Notes: generated by a model not told the origin, from the sequence alone. A stretch of 64,000 nt of DNA from Peribacillus simplex NBRC 15720 = DSM 1321 (GCF_002243645.1 NZ_CP017704.1:4668001-4732000), one strand, 5' to 3'. Shown: positions 1 to 9,806, numbered from the stretch's first letter. Made by a program: numbers and translations.

Positions 1-1034
1 CGCATCCCGAAGCCGTGATTGTTGGTACGGACCTAAGTGAAAAGAATATTCAACTATCGATGCTATTGGGGATCATTGATGATTCTGTATCATCTTTGGA
101 AGCGGGAGCATGTGAAGCTGATTTGATTCTACTTGCTGTGCCTGTCAATGAAACCGTGAAGATTTTAGCTCAATTGGCTGATATGGATTTAAAAAGTGAT
201 GTCCTCATATCGGATGCAGGAAGTACGAAGGATACAGTCGTTAAGGCAGCAAAACCATTGATAGATAAAGGGGTGGCCTTCATCGGGGGGCACCCTATGG
301 CTGGTTCCCATAAAAGCGGCGCTGCGGCAGCCAAATTGCATTTATTCGAACATGCATTTTATTTGCTTACTCCCGGAGATTCCATCGAAGAAGAAAAAGT
401 TGAGCAGTTGAAAGGGTGGCTGCAAGGGACAAGAGCGAACTTTCTGGTTGTAAGTCCTGCCACTCATGATAAGCTGACTGGGGTCATTAGTCATTTTCCG
501 CATATTGTCGCATCGGGGCTCGTTAAGCAGGCAGAAAATTATAGTAAGGAAAATAAGTTGATTTCAAGGCTTGCAGCAGGTGGATTTCGAGATATTACAA
601 GAATTGCTTCAAGCAGTCCGGAAATGTGGCGTGACATTTTGTTACATAACCGGGAAGTGCTACTTGAATTAATGAATGATTGGCTGAATGAAATGGAGCA
701 TATAAAAGGTCTGGTCGCGAATGAAGATAGTGAAGAAATCCTTCGATTCTTTACCGATGCCAAGATTTTCAGGGATGATTTGCCAGCATCTGCGAAAGGC
801 GCCATACCAGCGTTTTATGATTTATATATCGATATACCGGATTATGCCGGAATAATTTCTGAGATTACCGGATATTTGGCACAAGAAGGTATCAGCATTA
901 CAAATATAAGGATCATTGAAACCAGGGAAGAGATATACGGTGTGCTGGTCATCAGCTTCCAAACGGATGTTGATCGCATTAAAGCTGCGGAGTGTATTTC
1001 AAGACATACAGATTATGAAACGATCCTGGCATAA
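1..1034 (+). CDS. tyrA: Prephenate dehydrogenase, 5' end cut off by the window
   Basis: Oxidative decarboxylation of prephenate to 4-hydroxyphenylpyruvate in tyrosine synthesis. The reading frame is open to the left edge (first full codon at 3), so the Rossmann nucleotide-binding start lies outside the window; the GTG at 15 is internal. Visible are the HPMAGSH motif, the conserved VISHFPHI and [14 protein letters not shown] stretches of the family, and a C-terminal ACT domain (about the last 65 residues, with [12 protein letters not shown]), typical of feedback regulation in Bacillus TyrA. It lies 23 bp upstream of aroE, as in the B. subtilis aromatic amino acid supraoperon. Identification rests on close resemblance to B. 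subtilis TyrA along the whole visible length. Confidence 0.95.
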   Translation, partial: HPEAVIVGTDLSEKNIQLSMLLGIIDDSVSSLEAGACEADLILLAVPVNETVKILAQLADMDLKSDVLISDAGSTKDTVVKAAKPLIDKGVAFIGGHPMAGSHKSGAAAAKLHLFEHAFYLLTPGDSIEEEKVEQLKGWLQGTRANFLVVSPATHDKLTGVISHFPHIVASGLVKQAENYSKENKLISRLAAGGFRDITRIASSSPEMWRDILLHNREVLLELMNDWLNEMEHIKGLVANEDSEEILRFFTDAKIFRDDLPASAKGAIPAFYDLYIDIPDYAGIISEITGYLAQEGISITNIRIIETREEIYGVLVISFQTDVDRIKAAECISRHTDYETILA

Positions 1035-1057
1035 TATTAATAGGGAAGGATGGTTTT

Positions 1058-2344
1058 ATGAATACAAAAAAATTACAAACGAACATCCAAACATTACGTG
1101 GTTCGATTGCCATACCTGGAGATAAGTCGATCTCCCATCGTTCGATAATGTTCGGAGCCCTTGCCGAGGGGGAAACGACAGTCACTAATTTTCTTCCAGG
1201 AGCGGATTGTTTAAGTACGATTTCCTGTTTTAAGCAGCTTGGAGTCCATATTGAACAAGATGGCCAGCACGTCAAAATTGTAGGCAAAGGTTTTAAAGGA
1301 TTAACGGAACCTGAATCAGTGCTGGATGTCGGAAATTCGGGTACCACGATCAGGTTAATGATGGGCATTTTGGCAGGACAGGAATTTTCGGCCGTTTTGG
1401 CAGGTGACGAATCGATAGCCAAACGGCCAATGACCCGGGTAGTAAACCCTCTTCGCGAGATGGGAGCAGTCATTGATGGCCGAAAAGGGGCCGAATACAC
1501 CCCGCTCTTCATAAGAGGAGGCAAATTACAAGGTTTTCGCTATGAATTGCCTGTGGCAAGTGCGCAGGTAAAATCAGCGATAATCTTGGCTGGTTTACAG
1601 GCAGAAGGTGAAACGCTCATTATCGAACCGGAAGAGACCCGTGATCATACAGAACGAATGATCCAAGAGTTTGGCGGGAAAATCGAAAAGGACGGTCAAA
1701 CGATTAAAGTAAGCGGAAATCAAGTCTTCAAAGGGACCACCATCCATGTTCCGGGTGATATTTCTTCAGCGGCTTTCTTCATGGTGGCTGCAGCGATTAC
1801 GGAAAATAGTGAAGTGGTGTTAAAAAATGTGGGCCTTAATTCGACAAGGACTGGAATAATCGAAGTCATGAAATCGATGGGGGCGGATATTACGATAGAG
1901 AAGAAGACGAGCGAGGGTGAACCTGCAGGAGACATTACTGTCAGAAGCTCCCGACTAAAAGGAACGACCATCAGCGGTGATTTAATTCCCCGTCTCATCG
2001 ATGAAATACCGGTAATTGCACTTCTGGCAACACAGGCTGAAGGGATAACGACAATCAAGGATGCAGCAGAACTTAAAGTGAAAGAGACGAATCGAATTGA
2101 TACTGTTGCAAATGAGCTTTCCATCCTGGGGGCAGATATAACCCCGACAGCAGACGGATTGATCATCAAAGGACGTAAAGCCCTGAATGGAGGTACGGTT
2201 ACAAGCCACGGAGATCATCGTATCGGAATGATGCTTGCTGTAGCGGCTTTGATAACGGATGGTGAAGTGGAACTTGCTGACCCTGATGCCATAGATGTAT
2301 CATATCCACAATTTTTTGGGCATTTGACGCAATTGATAAAGTAA
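1058..2344 (+). CDS. aroE: 3-phosphoshikimate 1-carboxyvinyltransferase (EPSP synthase)
   Basis: Transfers enolpyruvyl from PEP to shikimate 3-phosphate in the shikimate pathway. It is called aroE in B. subtilis and aroA in enterobacteria. The 428-residue length is normal. Motifs: GDKSISHRS at 21-29 (shikimate-3-phosphate and PEP binding Lys/Arg), NSGTTIR around 93-99, [10 protein letters not shown], the LIDEIPV segment with the catalytic Asp, and DHRIGMM near the C terminus. The NSGTT form is the one seen in Bacillus enzymes. ATG at 1058 follows GGGAAGG. It lies 23 bp downstream of tyrA and is followed by a perfect intrinsic terminator, so it appears to be the last gene of the aromatic operon. 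Confidence 0.97.
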   Translation: MNTKKLQTNIQTLRGSIAIPGDKSISHRSIMFGALAEGETTVTNFLPGADCLSTISCFKQLGVHIEQDGQHVKIVGKGFKGLTEPESVLDVGNSGTTIRLMMGILAGQEFSAVLAGDESIAKRPMTRVVNPLREMGAVIDGRKGAEYTPLFIRGGKLQGFRYELPVASAQVKSAIILAGLQAEGETLIIEPEETRDHTERMIQEFGGKIEKDGQTIKVSGNQVFKGTTIHVPGDISSAAFFMVAAAITENSEVVLKNVGLNSTRTGIIEVMKSMGADITIEKKTSEGEPAGDITVRSSRLKGTTISGDLIPRLIDEIPVIALLATQAEGITTIKDAAELKVKETNRIDTVANELSILGADITPTADGLIIKGRKALNGGTVTSHGDHRIGMMLAVAALITDGEVELADPDAIDVSYPQFFGHLTQLIK

Positions 2345-2349
2345 ATATA

Positions 2350-2390
2350 AAAAAAGTTTACATTCCTTATTTGGTCTGTAAACTTTTTTT
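2350..2390 (+). terminator. Rho-independent terminator after aroE
   Basis: A perfect 12-bp inverted repeat, AAAAAAGTTTAC (2350-2361) and GTAAACTTTTTT (2378-2389), encloses a 16-nt loop. The A and T tracts on either side would let it work in both directions. Confidence 0.85.
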
Positions 2391-2406
2391 AAATGCTTGA
2401 AAGTGT

Positions 2407-2420
2407 TGAAAGCGCTAACA
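2407..2420 (+). promoter_or_regulatory. Catabolite responsive element (cre), exact consensus match
   Basis: TGAAAGCGCTAACA fits the CcpA consensus TGWAARCGYTWNCW at every position. It lies 17 bp past the aroE terminator and about 300 bp before ypiA. It would therefore control whatever is transcribed across the 2420-2711 gap or ypiA itself. The match is seen; CcpA control is inferred. Confidence 0.5.
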
Positions 2421-2711
2421 TCCTGGCTTTTTAAACCTGTATTAATCATGAAAATAATGAAAAAGGGGTTCAAGATCAAAAAGGAGATTTAACGTAGCGT
2501 GGAGAATTAACTAGTAACCTTTTTTTAATGAGAATGGGAGGGGACTTCATCAATGGAATACAGGGCTACAGTATGGTAAACTAATGAATACTGTTTACTA
2601 TGCATCTCGCGATTACATGGGTATTTTGTTCTTATTGGCAGGGTATGTTACATTATGGCGTGAGTGTGTATGACTAGGGACCAAGTCTATCATGCAAAAG
2701 GGGATTCAACA
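2421..2711 (+). other. Intergenic stretch with several tiny ORFs, no clear gene
   Basis: No ORF of ordinary size is present. There are three possible peptides. An 11-codon frame starts at 2457. An 8-codon frame at 2553-2579 sits behind a strong GGGAGGGG. A 29-codon frame at 2584-2673 encodes a hydrophobic peptide (IL, FLLAGYV) whose ATG overlaps the TAA of another short frame as TAATG. None has a recognisable product. The stretch may be a long ypiA leader or an sRNA gene under the cre at 2407. Confidence 0.3.
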
Positions 2712-3983
2712 ATGAACACAGTGGAACAAGTTATACAGCATTTAAAAAAAGGGGAATTAACAGAAGCTCTTAAACATATAAATCGAATTAAATCATCAGA
2801 GTCAGCAGAGGACATATTGTTGCTGGCCGAAGAAATGCTCCAGCTTGGTTTTGCGGAGGAGGCAAAGGATCTTTTTGAACATCTGCTGCAACTCTATCCC
2901 GATGAAGGAGAATTGATTGTTTCGTTGGCGGAAATCCTGATTGACATGGACCAGGAAGATGAAGCGATGCTGATGCTTGAAAAAGTAAGTGCAGATGATG
3001 AAGTATATCCAAGTGCTTTGCTTTTGGAGGCGGACCTTTATCAATTACAGGGAATGGATGAGGTCAGCGAACGGAAGCTACTGCAGGCCAAGGAAATGCT
3101 TCCAGATGAGATCATCATTGATTTTGCACTAGCTGAACTGTTCTTTCATCAAGGTAGGGATCAGGAAGCCATTGCAAATTACATAAAGGTTTTGGAACAG
3201 GAACAAGAAATCGCTGGTGTTAATGTCAATCAGAGGCTTGCTGAAGCATTAAGCAGTTCGGGGAAGTTCGAGGAGGCCCTTCCGCACTTTGAAAAGGCCT
3301 TAAATGATGGACTTGAAATCAATACCCTATTTGAATATGCATTTACAGCTTTTCAGGCAGGTCTTTATGAGACAGCCGTACGAAAGTTTATTGAACTGAA
3401 AGAATTAGATCATGAATACCATTCTTTATATTTGTACCTGGCAAAGAGTTATGAGCATCTTGAAGATCTGGAAAATGCCTTGAAAACGGTCAGAGAAGGA
3501 ATCAAGGCTGATGAATTCAATAAGGAACTTTACTTCTTCGGCGGAAAAATAGCCTTGAAAAGCGGGCATGAAGAAGAGGCGGAAAATCTATTTAAAGAAG
3601 CACTTGCCATTGATCCGGGATACCTGGAAGCTGCACTTACGCTCTTGAAATTGTATATGCACCACGAAAGGTATGAAGATGTATTGGAGTGTATTGGTGA
3701 AGTAAGGCGATATGGAGAAGATGATCCGCAGTTTGAATGGATAGCTGCTGTATCTTATCAGCATACTGAACAATTTAAAGAGTCATTAACCAGCTATCAT
3801 AAAGCATATAATTCATTCAAGAACAATCAAGATTTCCTTGAAGATTATGGTTTCTTTTTAATTGAAGAAGGAGACAGAGCCACATCTAGAGAAGTATTTA
3901 ATAAGCTGCTTGAGATGAACCCGGCAAATGATGAGTATGCGATGATTTTGGAGCGGCTAGGTGAAAGTACAGATGAAATGTAG
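2712..3983 (+). CDS. ypiA: TPR-repeat protein YpiA
   Basis: A 423-residue, acidic, all-helical protein made of about ten to twelve tetratricopeptide repeats from end to end. Repeated signatures include an AL...A..LDP-type spacing, for example [17 protein letters not shown]. There is no signal peptide or catalytic domain. It is presumably a cytosolic protein-interaction scaffold, and its function is not established to my knowledge. I chose the ATG at 2712 because AAAAGGGG precedes it by 7 nt and the residues before it (from a GTG at 2664) look non-coding. The order aroE-ypiA-ypiB-ypiF-qcrA matches B. subtilis. Confidence 0.9.
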   Translation: MNTVEQVIQHLKKGELTEALKHINRIKSSESAEDILLLAEEMLQLGFAEEAKDLFEHLLQLYPDEGELIVSLAEILIDMDQEDEAMLMLEKVSADDEVYPSALLLEADLYQLQGMDEVSERKLLQAKEMLPDEIIIDFALAELFFHQGRDQEAIANYIKVLEQEQEIAGVNVNQRLAEALSSSGKFEEALPHFEKALNDGLEINTLFEYAFTAFQAGLYETAVRKFIELKELDHEYHSLYLYLAKSYEHLEDLENALKTVREGIKADEFNKELYFFGGKIALKSGHEEEAENLFKEALAIDPGYLEAALTLLKLYMHHERYEDVLECIGEVRRYGEDDPQFEWIAAVSYQHTEQFKESLTSYHKAYNSFKNNQDFLEDYGFFLIEEGDRATSREVFNKLLEMNPANDEYAMILERLGESTDEM

Positions 3984-4024
3984 ATAAGCGAAACAAAACT
4001 AAATCAAGACAGAGGAGGGAATTC

Positions 4025-4576
4025 ATGGTGGCTGCCCCTGTTTCTGTGAATGAGAAGAAGGATTTTATTCGGTGGTTTTTAAATCATTATCAACTGAAAC
4101 GAAGAGAATGCGTGTGGATATTGAATTACTTAATGAGTCATGACCAACTAATGAAAAAGGTTCATTTTGTAGAAAATGCACAATATTGCCCACGTGGACT
4201 GATTATGTCGACACATTGTGTGGATGAAGTCCCTTTCAGGTTTTATAAGTCCAATATCATGACGACCGATGCAGAGAAATCTTTTCATGATATCCGTTTA
4301 AATAGGGATGAAGACATATATATTCAGCTCAATTTTAAATCGTCATACTCTTCCTATCAATATGCAGCGGTACTCGAGCACAATCCCTTCATGCCGAAAT
4401 CAACGGCATCAAATGAAAAAGATCAGTTGCTGGCTGAACAATTTTTAGAAAGAAGCATGTTGTATTTTCAAAGGGACCGTCTGCTTAAGGAAATCGATGA
4501 AGCCCTTGATAAGCATGATGAGCAAGCATTTAAGAACTTAACCGAACAATTGAATCAATTAAAAGTACTTGGATGA
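4025..4576 (+). CDS. ypiB: UPF0302 family protein YpiB
   Basis: A 183-residue cytosolic protein similar to B. subtilis YpiB (UPF0302). Family features are the N-terminal [23 protein letters not shown] helix, the VHFVENA segment, a conserved aromatic-rich middle, and a charged helical C-terminal domain that follows [12 protein letters not shown]. No biochemical role is known to me. The start has a very strong Shine-Dalgarno, AGAGGAGGGA, and lies 41 bp after ypiA, so the two are probably co-transcribed and end at the terminator at 4586. Confidence 0.9.
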   Translation: MVAAPVSVNEKKDFIRWFLNHYQLKRRECVWILNYLMSHDQLMKKVHFVENAQYCPRGLIMSTHCVDEVPFRFYKSNIMTTDAEKSFHDIRLNRDEDIYIQLNFKSSYSSYQYAAVLEHNPFMPKSTASNEKDQLLAEQFLERSMLYFQRDRLLKEIDEALDKHDEQAFKNLTEQLNQLKVLG

Positions 4577-4585
4577 AATAAATTG

Positions 4586-4620
4586 ACCTTTCCGTAATTA
4601 GGAAAGGTTTTTATTTTTTA
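4586..4620 (+). terminator. Intrinsic terminator after ypiB
   Basis: The 8-bp perfect stem ACCTTTCC (4586-4593) / GGAAAGGT (4601-4608) is followed by a T-rich tract through 4620. Confidence 0.8.
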
Positions 4621-4738
4621 TAAAACATTGATAAAATCCACATTTTTGTAAAGACTATGGGTATATGGTAAAGATGTTATAAAAATAATGGTAAAATGAT
4701 AAGGAGTTGATTTAAAAAATCGGGAGTGAAGAAAAAAC

Positions 4739-5200
4739 ATGAAGTGGACAGCAAAAGATCTTGACATGTATATGCAATCAAAAGAGTATGTGGATACCGT
4801 TTTGATTCCTTTGGTTCCCCTATCTTTTAAAGGGCAAATGAAGCAAACGGGCTCAATGAATGAATTTCTTACCATTTTAAGTTTGGAAATTGAAAAGCAG
4901 ATGAAAGGAAGAATTCTTTTATTGCCAACATTTCATTATTTGAGTGGTGAAATGGATAAGGTTGAGCGGTTAAAGCGTTGGGCCAATGAATTGAAAGAAA
5001 ATGATTTCGAGCATGTTTTTTTTCTTACATCGGATTTTGAGTGGAAAAAGGAAGAGCGGGAATTGGAAAATAATTTAGTATGGATTCCTGCCATCCCCTT
5101 GGAGGGGCTTGAAATTGAACAAGCAAAGGAAATGATTAACCAGCAAGTTCTCCAAATCCTTGATATTTTCTCTTATAATTGGAAAAATGAAAAAAAGTAG
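4739..5200 (+). CDS. ypiF: DUF2487 family protein YpiF
   Basis: A 153-residue protein of unknown function matching the DUF2487 family. It opens with MKWTAKDLDMY and carries a conserved VDTVLIPLVPLSFKGQMK block, then a central hydrophobic strand (ILLLPTFHYL). No signal peptide or clear membrane segment is seen. GGGAGTG lies 9 nt before ATG 4739. It sits directly upstream of qcrABC as in B. subtilis, but a 160-bp gap containing a good promoter separates them, so any tie to respiration is positional only. Confidence 0.88.
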   Translation: MKWTAKDLDMYMQSKEYVDTVLIPLVPLSFKGQMKQTGSMNEFLTILSLEIEKQMKGRILLLPTFHYLSGEMDKVERLKRWANELKENDFEHVFFLTSDFEWKKEERELENNLVWIPAIPLEGLEIEQAKEMINQQVLQILDIFSYNWKNEKK

Positions 5201-5252
5201 GATTTTTCGCATTATTTGACACATAGTTGCCACCTTTTGGGTTTTACAAATA

Positions 5253-5281
5253 TTGACCTTGGTAAATTATTGAGATATCAT
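5253..5281 (+). promoter_or_regulatory. SigA-type promoter for qcrABC
   Basis: TTGACC (5253-5258), a 17-nt spacer and TATCAT (5276-5281) each match consensus at five of six positions. They lie about 80 bp upstream of the qcrA start. Confidence 0.6.
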
Positions 5282-5360
5282 GGAAATGTCCTAGTTTTAT
5301 AGTGTCGCTATTAATTGGTCCTTTGGGCTCTCAGTATAGTAATAGAGGGGGGGAAAACGC

Positions 5361-5867
5361 ATGAGCAAGCATAATGTTTCACGACGTCAATTCCTTAATT
5401 ACACACTTACTGGCGTTGGTGGATTTATGGCGGCCGGTATGTTGATGCCTATGGTTAGGTTTGCAATTGATCCTGTATTATCAGCAGATAAAGGCGGGGA
5501 TTACGTTGCAACTAAACAGAAGGTAAGTGAACTGACTACCGAACCAACCCGTGTCGACTTTAGTTTTAAACAGGTCGATGGTTGGTATGAGTCTGAAGAA
5601 ACAAATACAGCTTGGGTTTACAAAACGGATGATGGTAATATCGTTGCTTTATCTCCAATCTGTAAGCATTTAGGCTGTACGGTAGGTTGGAATACGGATA
5701 AGACTAATCCGAATCAATTTTTCTGTCCTTGCCATTATGGCAGGTATACGAAAGATGGGATGAATGTCAAAGGGACACCGCCGGTTTCACCATTGGACGT
5801 CTTTGACACGAAAGAAAAAGATGGAATACTTTATTTGGGTCAACTAAAACCGCACGGGGAGGCGTAA
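5361..5867 (+). CDS. qcrA: Menaquinol:cytochrome c reductase, Rieske iron-sulfur subunit
   Basis: Carries the [2Fe-2S] centre that takes electrons from menaquinol in the cytochrome bc complex. The 168 residues match the B. subtilis protein. A twin-arginine start (SRRQFLNY, 7-14) precedes a hydrophobic anchor (about 13-33), so the domain faces outward. Cluster ligands are C101-x-H103 and C122-x2-H125, with disulfide cysteines C106 and C124. The start has AGAGGGGGG upstream. It is the first gene of qcrABC, and the next gene begins 3 bp after its stop. Confidence 0.97.
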   Translation: MSKHNVSRRQFLNYTLTGVGGFMAAGMLMPMVRFAIDPVLSADKGGDYVATKQKVSELTTEPTRVDFSFKQVDGWYESEETNTAWVYKTDDGNIVALSPICKHLGCTVGWNTDKTNPNQFFCPCHYGRYTKDGMNVKGTPPVSPLDVFDTKEKDGILYLGQLKPHGEA

Positions 5868-5870
5868 ACA

Positions 5871-6545
5871 TTGCTAACAAAGTTATATGACTGGGTGGAC
5901 GAGCGTTTAGATATTACGCCGTTATGGCGGGATATTGCTGACCATGAGGTTCCTGAACATGTTAACCCCGCACATCATTTTTCTGCATTCGTATATTGTT
6001 TTGGTGGGTTAACTTTCTTTATTACGGTCATCCAAATCTTGTCAGGCATGTTCTTGACGATGTACTATGTCCCGGACATTAAAAACGCTTGGGAATCTGT
6101 TTATTATTTGCAAAATGAAGTTGCCTTCGGTCAAATTGTTCGTGGTATGCATCACTGGGGAGCAAGTCTAGTTATCGTTATGATGTTTTTACATACTCTT
6201 CGTGTCTTCTTCCAGGGAGCTTACAAAAAACCGCGTGAATTGAACTGGATGGTCGGCGTATTGATTTTCTTCATCATGCTGGCATTAGGCTTGACTGGTT
6301 ATTTATTGCCATGGGATATGAAAGCGCTATTCGCAACGAAAGTTACTTTGACAATTGTCGATTCGGTACCGTTAATGGGACCAGCACTCAAGACATTGAT
6401 AGCAGGAGATCCAACCATCGTTGGAGCACAGACATTGACACGATTCTTTGCAATACATGTATTCTTCCTGCCAGCAGCATTATTTGCTTTACTAGCGGCT
6501 CATTTCCTGATGATCCGAAAACAAGGTATTTCAGGTCCGCTATAA
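5871..6545 (+). CDS. qcrB: Menaquinol:cytochrome c reductase, cytochrome b6 subunit
   Basis: A 224-residue membrane subunit with four transmembrane helices that carries the b-type hemes (and, in this family, a covalently bound heme) and the quinol site. It is almost identical in pattern to B. subtilis QcrB: the VPEHVNPAHHFSAFVYCFGG opening, GMHHWGASL and FFAIHVFFLPA hold the heme histidines. The start is TTG at 5871, preceded by GGGGAGGCG. The start codon is weak but its position agrees with the family N terminus (LxxxYDWVDERLD). Confidence 0.97.
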   Translation: MLTKLYDWVDERLDITPLWRDIADHEVPEHVNPAHHFSAFVYCFGGLTFFITVIQILSGMFLTMYYVPDIKNAWESVYYLQNEVAFGQIVRGMHHWGASLVIVMMFLHTLRVFFQGAYKKPRELNWMVGVLIFFIMLALGLTGYLLPWDMKALFATKVTLTIVDSVPLMGPALKTLIAGDPTIVGAQTLTRFFAIHVFFLPAALFALLAAHFLMIRKQGISGPL

Positions 6546-6601
6546 AAGAATGGTGAACCAAAAACCAAAAAAACCTTTTCATAAAGGAGGGGAATTGTTC
6601 A

Positions 6602-7369
6602 ATGCATCGTGGGAAAGGTATGAAATTCGTAGGTGACTCGCGTATCTCCGCGGACCGTAAACCGAATATTCCGAAAGATTATTCAGAATATCCTGGGAAA
6701 ACTGAAGCATTTTGGCCTAATTTCCTTTTAAAAGAATGGATGGTAGGAGCTGTATTTCTTGTAGGTTATCTTTGCCTGACAATCGCACATCCGTCACCAT
6801 TGGAAAGGATAGCAGATCCAACAGATACAGGGTATATTCCGCTGCCGGACTGGTATTTCCTATTCCTTTACCAATTACTTAAGTATACCTATGCTTCAGG
6901 TCCTTACAATGCAATCGGGTCCATGGTAATACCTGGTTTGGCTTTCGGGGCATTGCTCTTGGCACCTTTTCTAGATCGTGGTCCAGAGCGGAGCCCAGCG
7001 AAACGTCCTTTTGCTGTAGGCTTCATGCTATTGGCAATGGCAGGCGTTTTCTATTTAACATGGGAGTCCGCAGCCCATCACGATTGGGAAGCTTCCAAGA
7101 AGCAAGGAGCAATCGTGGAAGGTGCAGACATTGATAAAGAGAGCGATGGGTATAAATTGATGGATTCTAATGGCTGTATTAGCTGTCACGGAGCAGAATT
7201 AACTGGTGGAGCAGGAGCGCCAAGCTTAATTGACACTGGATTAAAGCCAGAAGAAATCTCTAAGATCGCAGTCAAAGGCCAGGGAGCCATGCCAGCTGGC
7301 ATGTTCAAAGGTACAGATGAAGAATTGGCAACATTAGCTGAATTTGTATCAGGTTTATCGACAAAATAA
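6602..7369 (+). CDS. qcrC: Menaquinol:cytochrome c reductase, fused cytochrome b subunit IV / cytochrome c
   Basis: A 255-residue fusion typical of Bacillus. The first half resembles subunit IV of b6f complexes, with three membrane helices and PDWYFLFLYQLLKY. The C-terminal third is an extracytoplasmic class I cytochrome c domain with heme motif C192-I-S-C195-H196 and a likely axial Met in GAMPAGMF. It receives electrons from the Rieske protein and passes them towards cytochrome c. AAAGGAGGGG precedes ATG 6602. It ends the qcr operon. Confidence 0.97.
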   Translation: MHRGKGMKFVGDSRISADRKPNIPKDYSEYPGKTEAFWPNFLLKEWMVGAVFLVGYLCLTIAHPSPLERIADPTDTGYIPLPDWYFLFLYQLLKYTYASGPYNAIGSMVIPGLAFGALLLAPFLDRGPERSPAKRPFAVGFMLLAMAGVFYLTWESAAHHDWEASKKQGAIVEGADIDKESDGYKLMDSNGCISCHGAELTGGAGAPSLIDTGLKPEEISKIAVKGQGAMPAGMFKGTDEELATLAEFVSGLSTK

Positions 7370-7410
7370 TATAGCCATCAACAGATTTTCTTTCATATGC
7401 TGCAAAAGAA

Positions 7411-7440
7411 GCTGACGACCACGGTTGTCGGCTTTTTTAT
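7411..7440 (+). terminator. Intrinsic terminator after qcrC
   Basis: GCTGACGACC (7411-7420) pairs with GGTTGTCGGC (7423-7432) through two G-T wobbles and is followed by six T. Confidence 0.85.
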
Positions 7441-7545
7441 TGGTAAATTGAAGTGTTAATGAGAAGAAATTGAAATGAATGCTTGGTTTTCTGGTTGATG
7501 GCCTGTAAAATGAGTATACATGAGAATGTAAGTGAGGGTTAAAGA

Positions 7546-8142
7546 ATGAATGTTATCTACAGTTGGCTTGCAAATCGGCAAATGCTCGTTTTGTTATTAT
7601 TAATAAATATATTCGGAACCGCCTATGGATATTATTGGTACGGTAGTCAATTGGAAAACACTCCTGCGATTTTTTTGGCATTTGTACCGGACAGCCCGAC
7701 AGCTAGCCTGTTTTTTGTATTTGTTTTATTGGGGTTCCTATTAAGAAGGAATTTCGGACTTATGGAAGCATTGGCGATAATAACACTATTCAAATATGGC
7801 ATATGGGCAGTTTTAATGAATTTGATGACCTTCGTGACAACAGGTTCATTGCCATGGGAAGGTTATATGTTAATGGCTTCTCATTTGGGAATGGCGATTC
7901 AAGGAGTATTATATGCACCATTTTATCGAATAAAACCTTGGCATTTGATAGTGGCAGGGATTTGGACCATACATAATGACATAATCGATTATGTTTTTGA
8001 AATGATGCCCGTATACCGTGATTTATTGGTATATATGAATTCGATAGGTTATTTCACTTTTTGGCTCAGCATACTTTCCATTTTTGTCGGCTGGTACTTT
8101 GGATATAGAAAAAAGCGAATCACCCTATCCTTCATCCATTAA
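7546..8142 (+). CDS. ypjA: DUF1405 membrane protein YpjA
   Basis: A 198-residue integral membrane protein with about six hydrophobic helices spread over its length. It matches YpjA (DUF1405), of unknown function. Conserved polar spots in membrane context are FGTAYGYYWYGSQL, SLPWEGYMLMASHLGMAIQG and a late IHNDIIDYV. GTGAGGG lies shortly before ATG 7546. The gene is flanked by terminators on both sides, so it is probably transcribed alone. Confidence 0.88.
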   Translation: MNVIYSWLANRQMLVLLLLINIFGTAYGYYWYGSQLENTPAIFLAFVPDSPTASLFFVFVLLGFLLRRNFGLMEALAIITLFKYGIWAVLMNLMTFVTTGSLPWEGYMLMASHLGMAIQGVLYAPFYRIKPWHLIVAGIWTIHNDIIDYVFEMMPVYRDLLVYMNSIGYFTFWLSILSIFVGWYFGYRKKRITLSFIH

Positions 8143-8189
8143 AAAGTTAACCCTGCATAAGCTTTGTAAAAGCAGGGTTAACTTTTTTA
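8141..8189 (+). terminator. Intrinsic terminator after ypjA
   Basis: AAAAAGTTAACCCTGC (8141-8156) pairs perfectly with GCAGGGTTAACTTTTT (8172-8187). The stem begins inside the ypjA stop codon. Confidence 0.87.
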
Positions 8190-8260
8190 TGTTGAACGAG
8201 GTCTACTCATGTTTTTTCTTTCATATCGTTTTAGTAGAGATATGAGGAGGGACGAGTAGC

Positions 8261-9046
8261 ATGTTGAAAAAATTCATATTAACCATTGCTGTTTTATTTG
8301 TCGTCTTACATTTCCCTGTCTATGCAGAATCCTCTTCAAGTTTGGAGCAATTAGATAACATTTCCGATAGAGCCTTGGAAATGACCAAGTTGAAGCGATA
8401 TGGAGATTCGGAAAAGATGCTGACGTTTTTTTCTGACCGGTTTTTAAAAGAGACAGCGAAAGAGCAGATCCTTGACATGGACGAACTTCGAATTATTACT
8501 GTAGCTCATAATGAGGCGTTGATGACAATAAAGGATATGAACAAGGGAGATTCCGAAAAGGTTAATTCTGTTACAAAGTTCCGGCTTGTTGTTGATGCGG
8601 TCAAGTCTACACATCAGCCCCTTTGGACAGAGATGGAGGATCAAATGATGAATTCCTTCCAGCAGACAAAGAATGCCGCGATCAATCAAGACACAATTAC
8701 ATTCAATAGCCAATTGAACTTATTCCTATCACAATATGAAATGATATATCCAAGCTTGAAAGTCGACCTTTCTAAAGAAACGATGCAGCAACTGGACACG
8801 AGGATTCAATACATCAACCAATACCGTCCTGAGGTAATCAATGATGGAGAAAGTCAAAAGGAACTGGATGCGTTGCAAAGCGAACTAACCTCAATTTTTG
8901 ATGATATGGGGGAAGATGATGCAGATCCTTCCCTTTGGTGGGTCATCATATCGACAGGCTCAATCATTATTATGACGCTTTCTTATGTAGGCTGGAGAAA
9001 ATATAAAGGTGATAGGGAAAAACCAAGGAAAGAACATAATGATTAA
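8261..9046 (+). CDS. ypjB: Sporulation-associated membrane protein YpjB
   Basis: A 261-residue protein with an N-terminal signal peptide (about 1-22, cleavage plausible after VYA), a helical extracytoplasmic region of about 200 residues, and a single C-terminal membrane helix (about 224-244) with a short basic tail. This layout and its position after ypjA match YpjB, annotated in B. subtilis as a sporulation protein of unknown biochemical role. GAGGAGGGA precedes ATG 8261. Confidence 0.85.
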   Translation: MLKKFILTIAVLFVVLHFPVYAESSSSLEQLDNISDRALEMTKLKRYGDSEKMLTFFSDRFLKETAKEQILDMDELRIITVAHNEALMTIKDMNKGDSEKVNSVTKFRLVVDAVKSTHQPLWTEMEDQMMNSFQQTKNAAINQDTITFNSQLNLFLSQYEMIYPSLKVDLSKETMQQLDTRIQYINQYRPEVINDGESQKELDALQSELTSIFDDMGEDDADPSLWWVIISTGSIIIMTLSYVGWRKYKGDREKPRKEHND

Positions 9047-9131
9047 AAAGACAGGGGGAGAGAACACTATATTTGACACGGTTGCCTTCAATCCATAGAA
9101 TTAAGAGTAATAATAGTTATAGGAGGATACC

Positions 9132-9806
9132 ATGTATTTCATTTATTTGGCGATTATCATTTTAATCCCGATTTATGCACAAATGAAAGTGAAAAGCACG
9201 TATAAAAAATATTCAAAGGTATCGGCCTCATCTGGTATGAATGGTGCTGAGACGGCGCGGGCCATTTTGGATCAAAATGGACTGTTCAATGTCAGAGTCG
9301 AAGAGACGCCTGGAATGCTTTCGGACCATTATGACCCAAGGGATAAAACGGTGCGTTTATCAACGGATAACTATCACGGCCATTCAGTTGCCGGTGTAGC
9401 GGTTGCAGCCCATGAAGTTGGACATGCGATTCAAGATAAAGAAGCATATGCGTTCTTGCGTTTCCGCCATGCATTAGTACCGGTAGCTAATTTTGGCTCT
9501 AACATATCTTGGATTTTGATTTTAATCGGGATGTTAGCTTCACTTCCTGGGTTGCTATTGGCGGGTATCGTATTTATGGCAGCCGCTGTATTGTTCCAAG
9601 TGATAACCCTGCCGGTTGAATTCAATGCCTCTTCTCGGGCGATGGATCAACTCGTTTCCGCTGGGGTCATCCGGAATGATGAAGAACGAGAAACGAAAAA
9701 AGTATTAAGTGCTGCTGCGATGACTTATGTTGCTGCCGCTCTTGTAGCCGTACTGGAATTAGTTCGTCTTCTGCTTATGTATACAGGAATGCGGGAAGAA
9801 GATTAA
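9132..9806 (+). CDS. Membrane zinc metallopeptidase, YugP family
   Basis: A 224-residue membrane protein closely resembling B. subtilis YugP (neutral zinc metallopeptidase family). Motif H94-E-V-G-H98 supplies two zinc ligands and the catalytic Glu. Conserved DHYDPR and VTLPVEFNASSRA flank it. There are membrane helices at the N terminus, after the motif (about 117-155) and at the C terminus. The natural substrate is unknown. In B. subtilis yugP lies elsewhere, so its place between ypjB and the YitT-like gene is a local difference. The start is ATG 9132, after ATAGGAGGA. Confidence 0.88.
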   Translation: MYFIYLAIIILIPIYAQMKVKSTYKKYSKVSASSGMNGAETARAILDQNGLFNVRVEETPGMLSDHYDPRDKTVRLSTDNYHGHSVAGVAVAAHEVGHAIQDKEAYAFLRFRHALVPVANFGSNISWILILIGMLASLPGLLLAGIVFMAAAVLFQVITLPVEFNASSRAMDQLVSAGVIRNDEERETKKVLSAAAMTYVAAALVAVLELVRLLLMYTGMREED

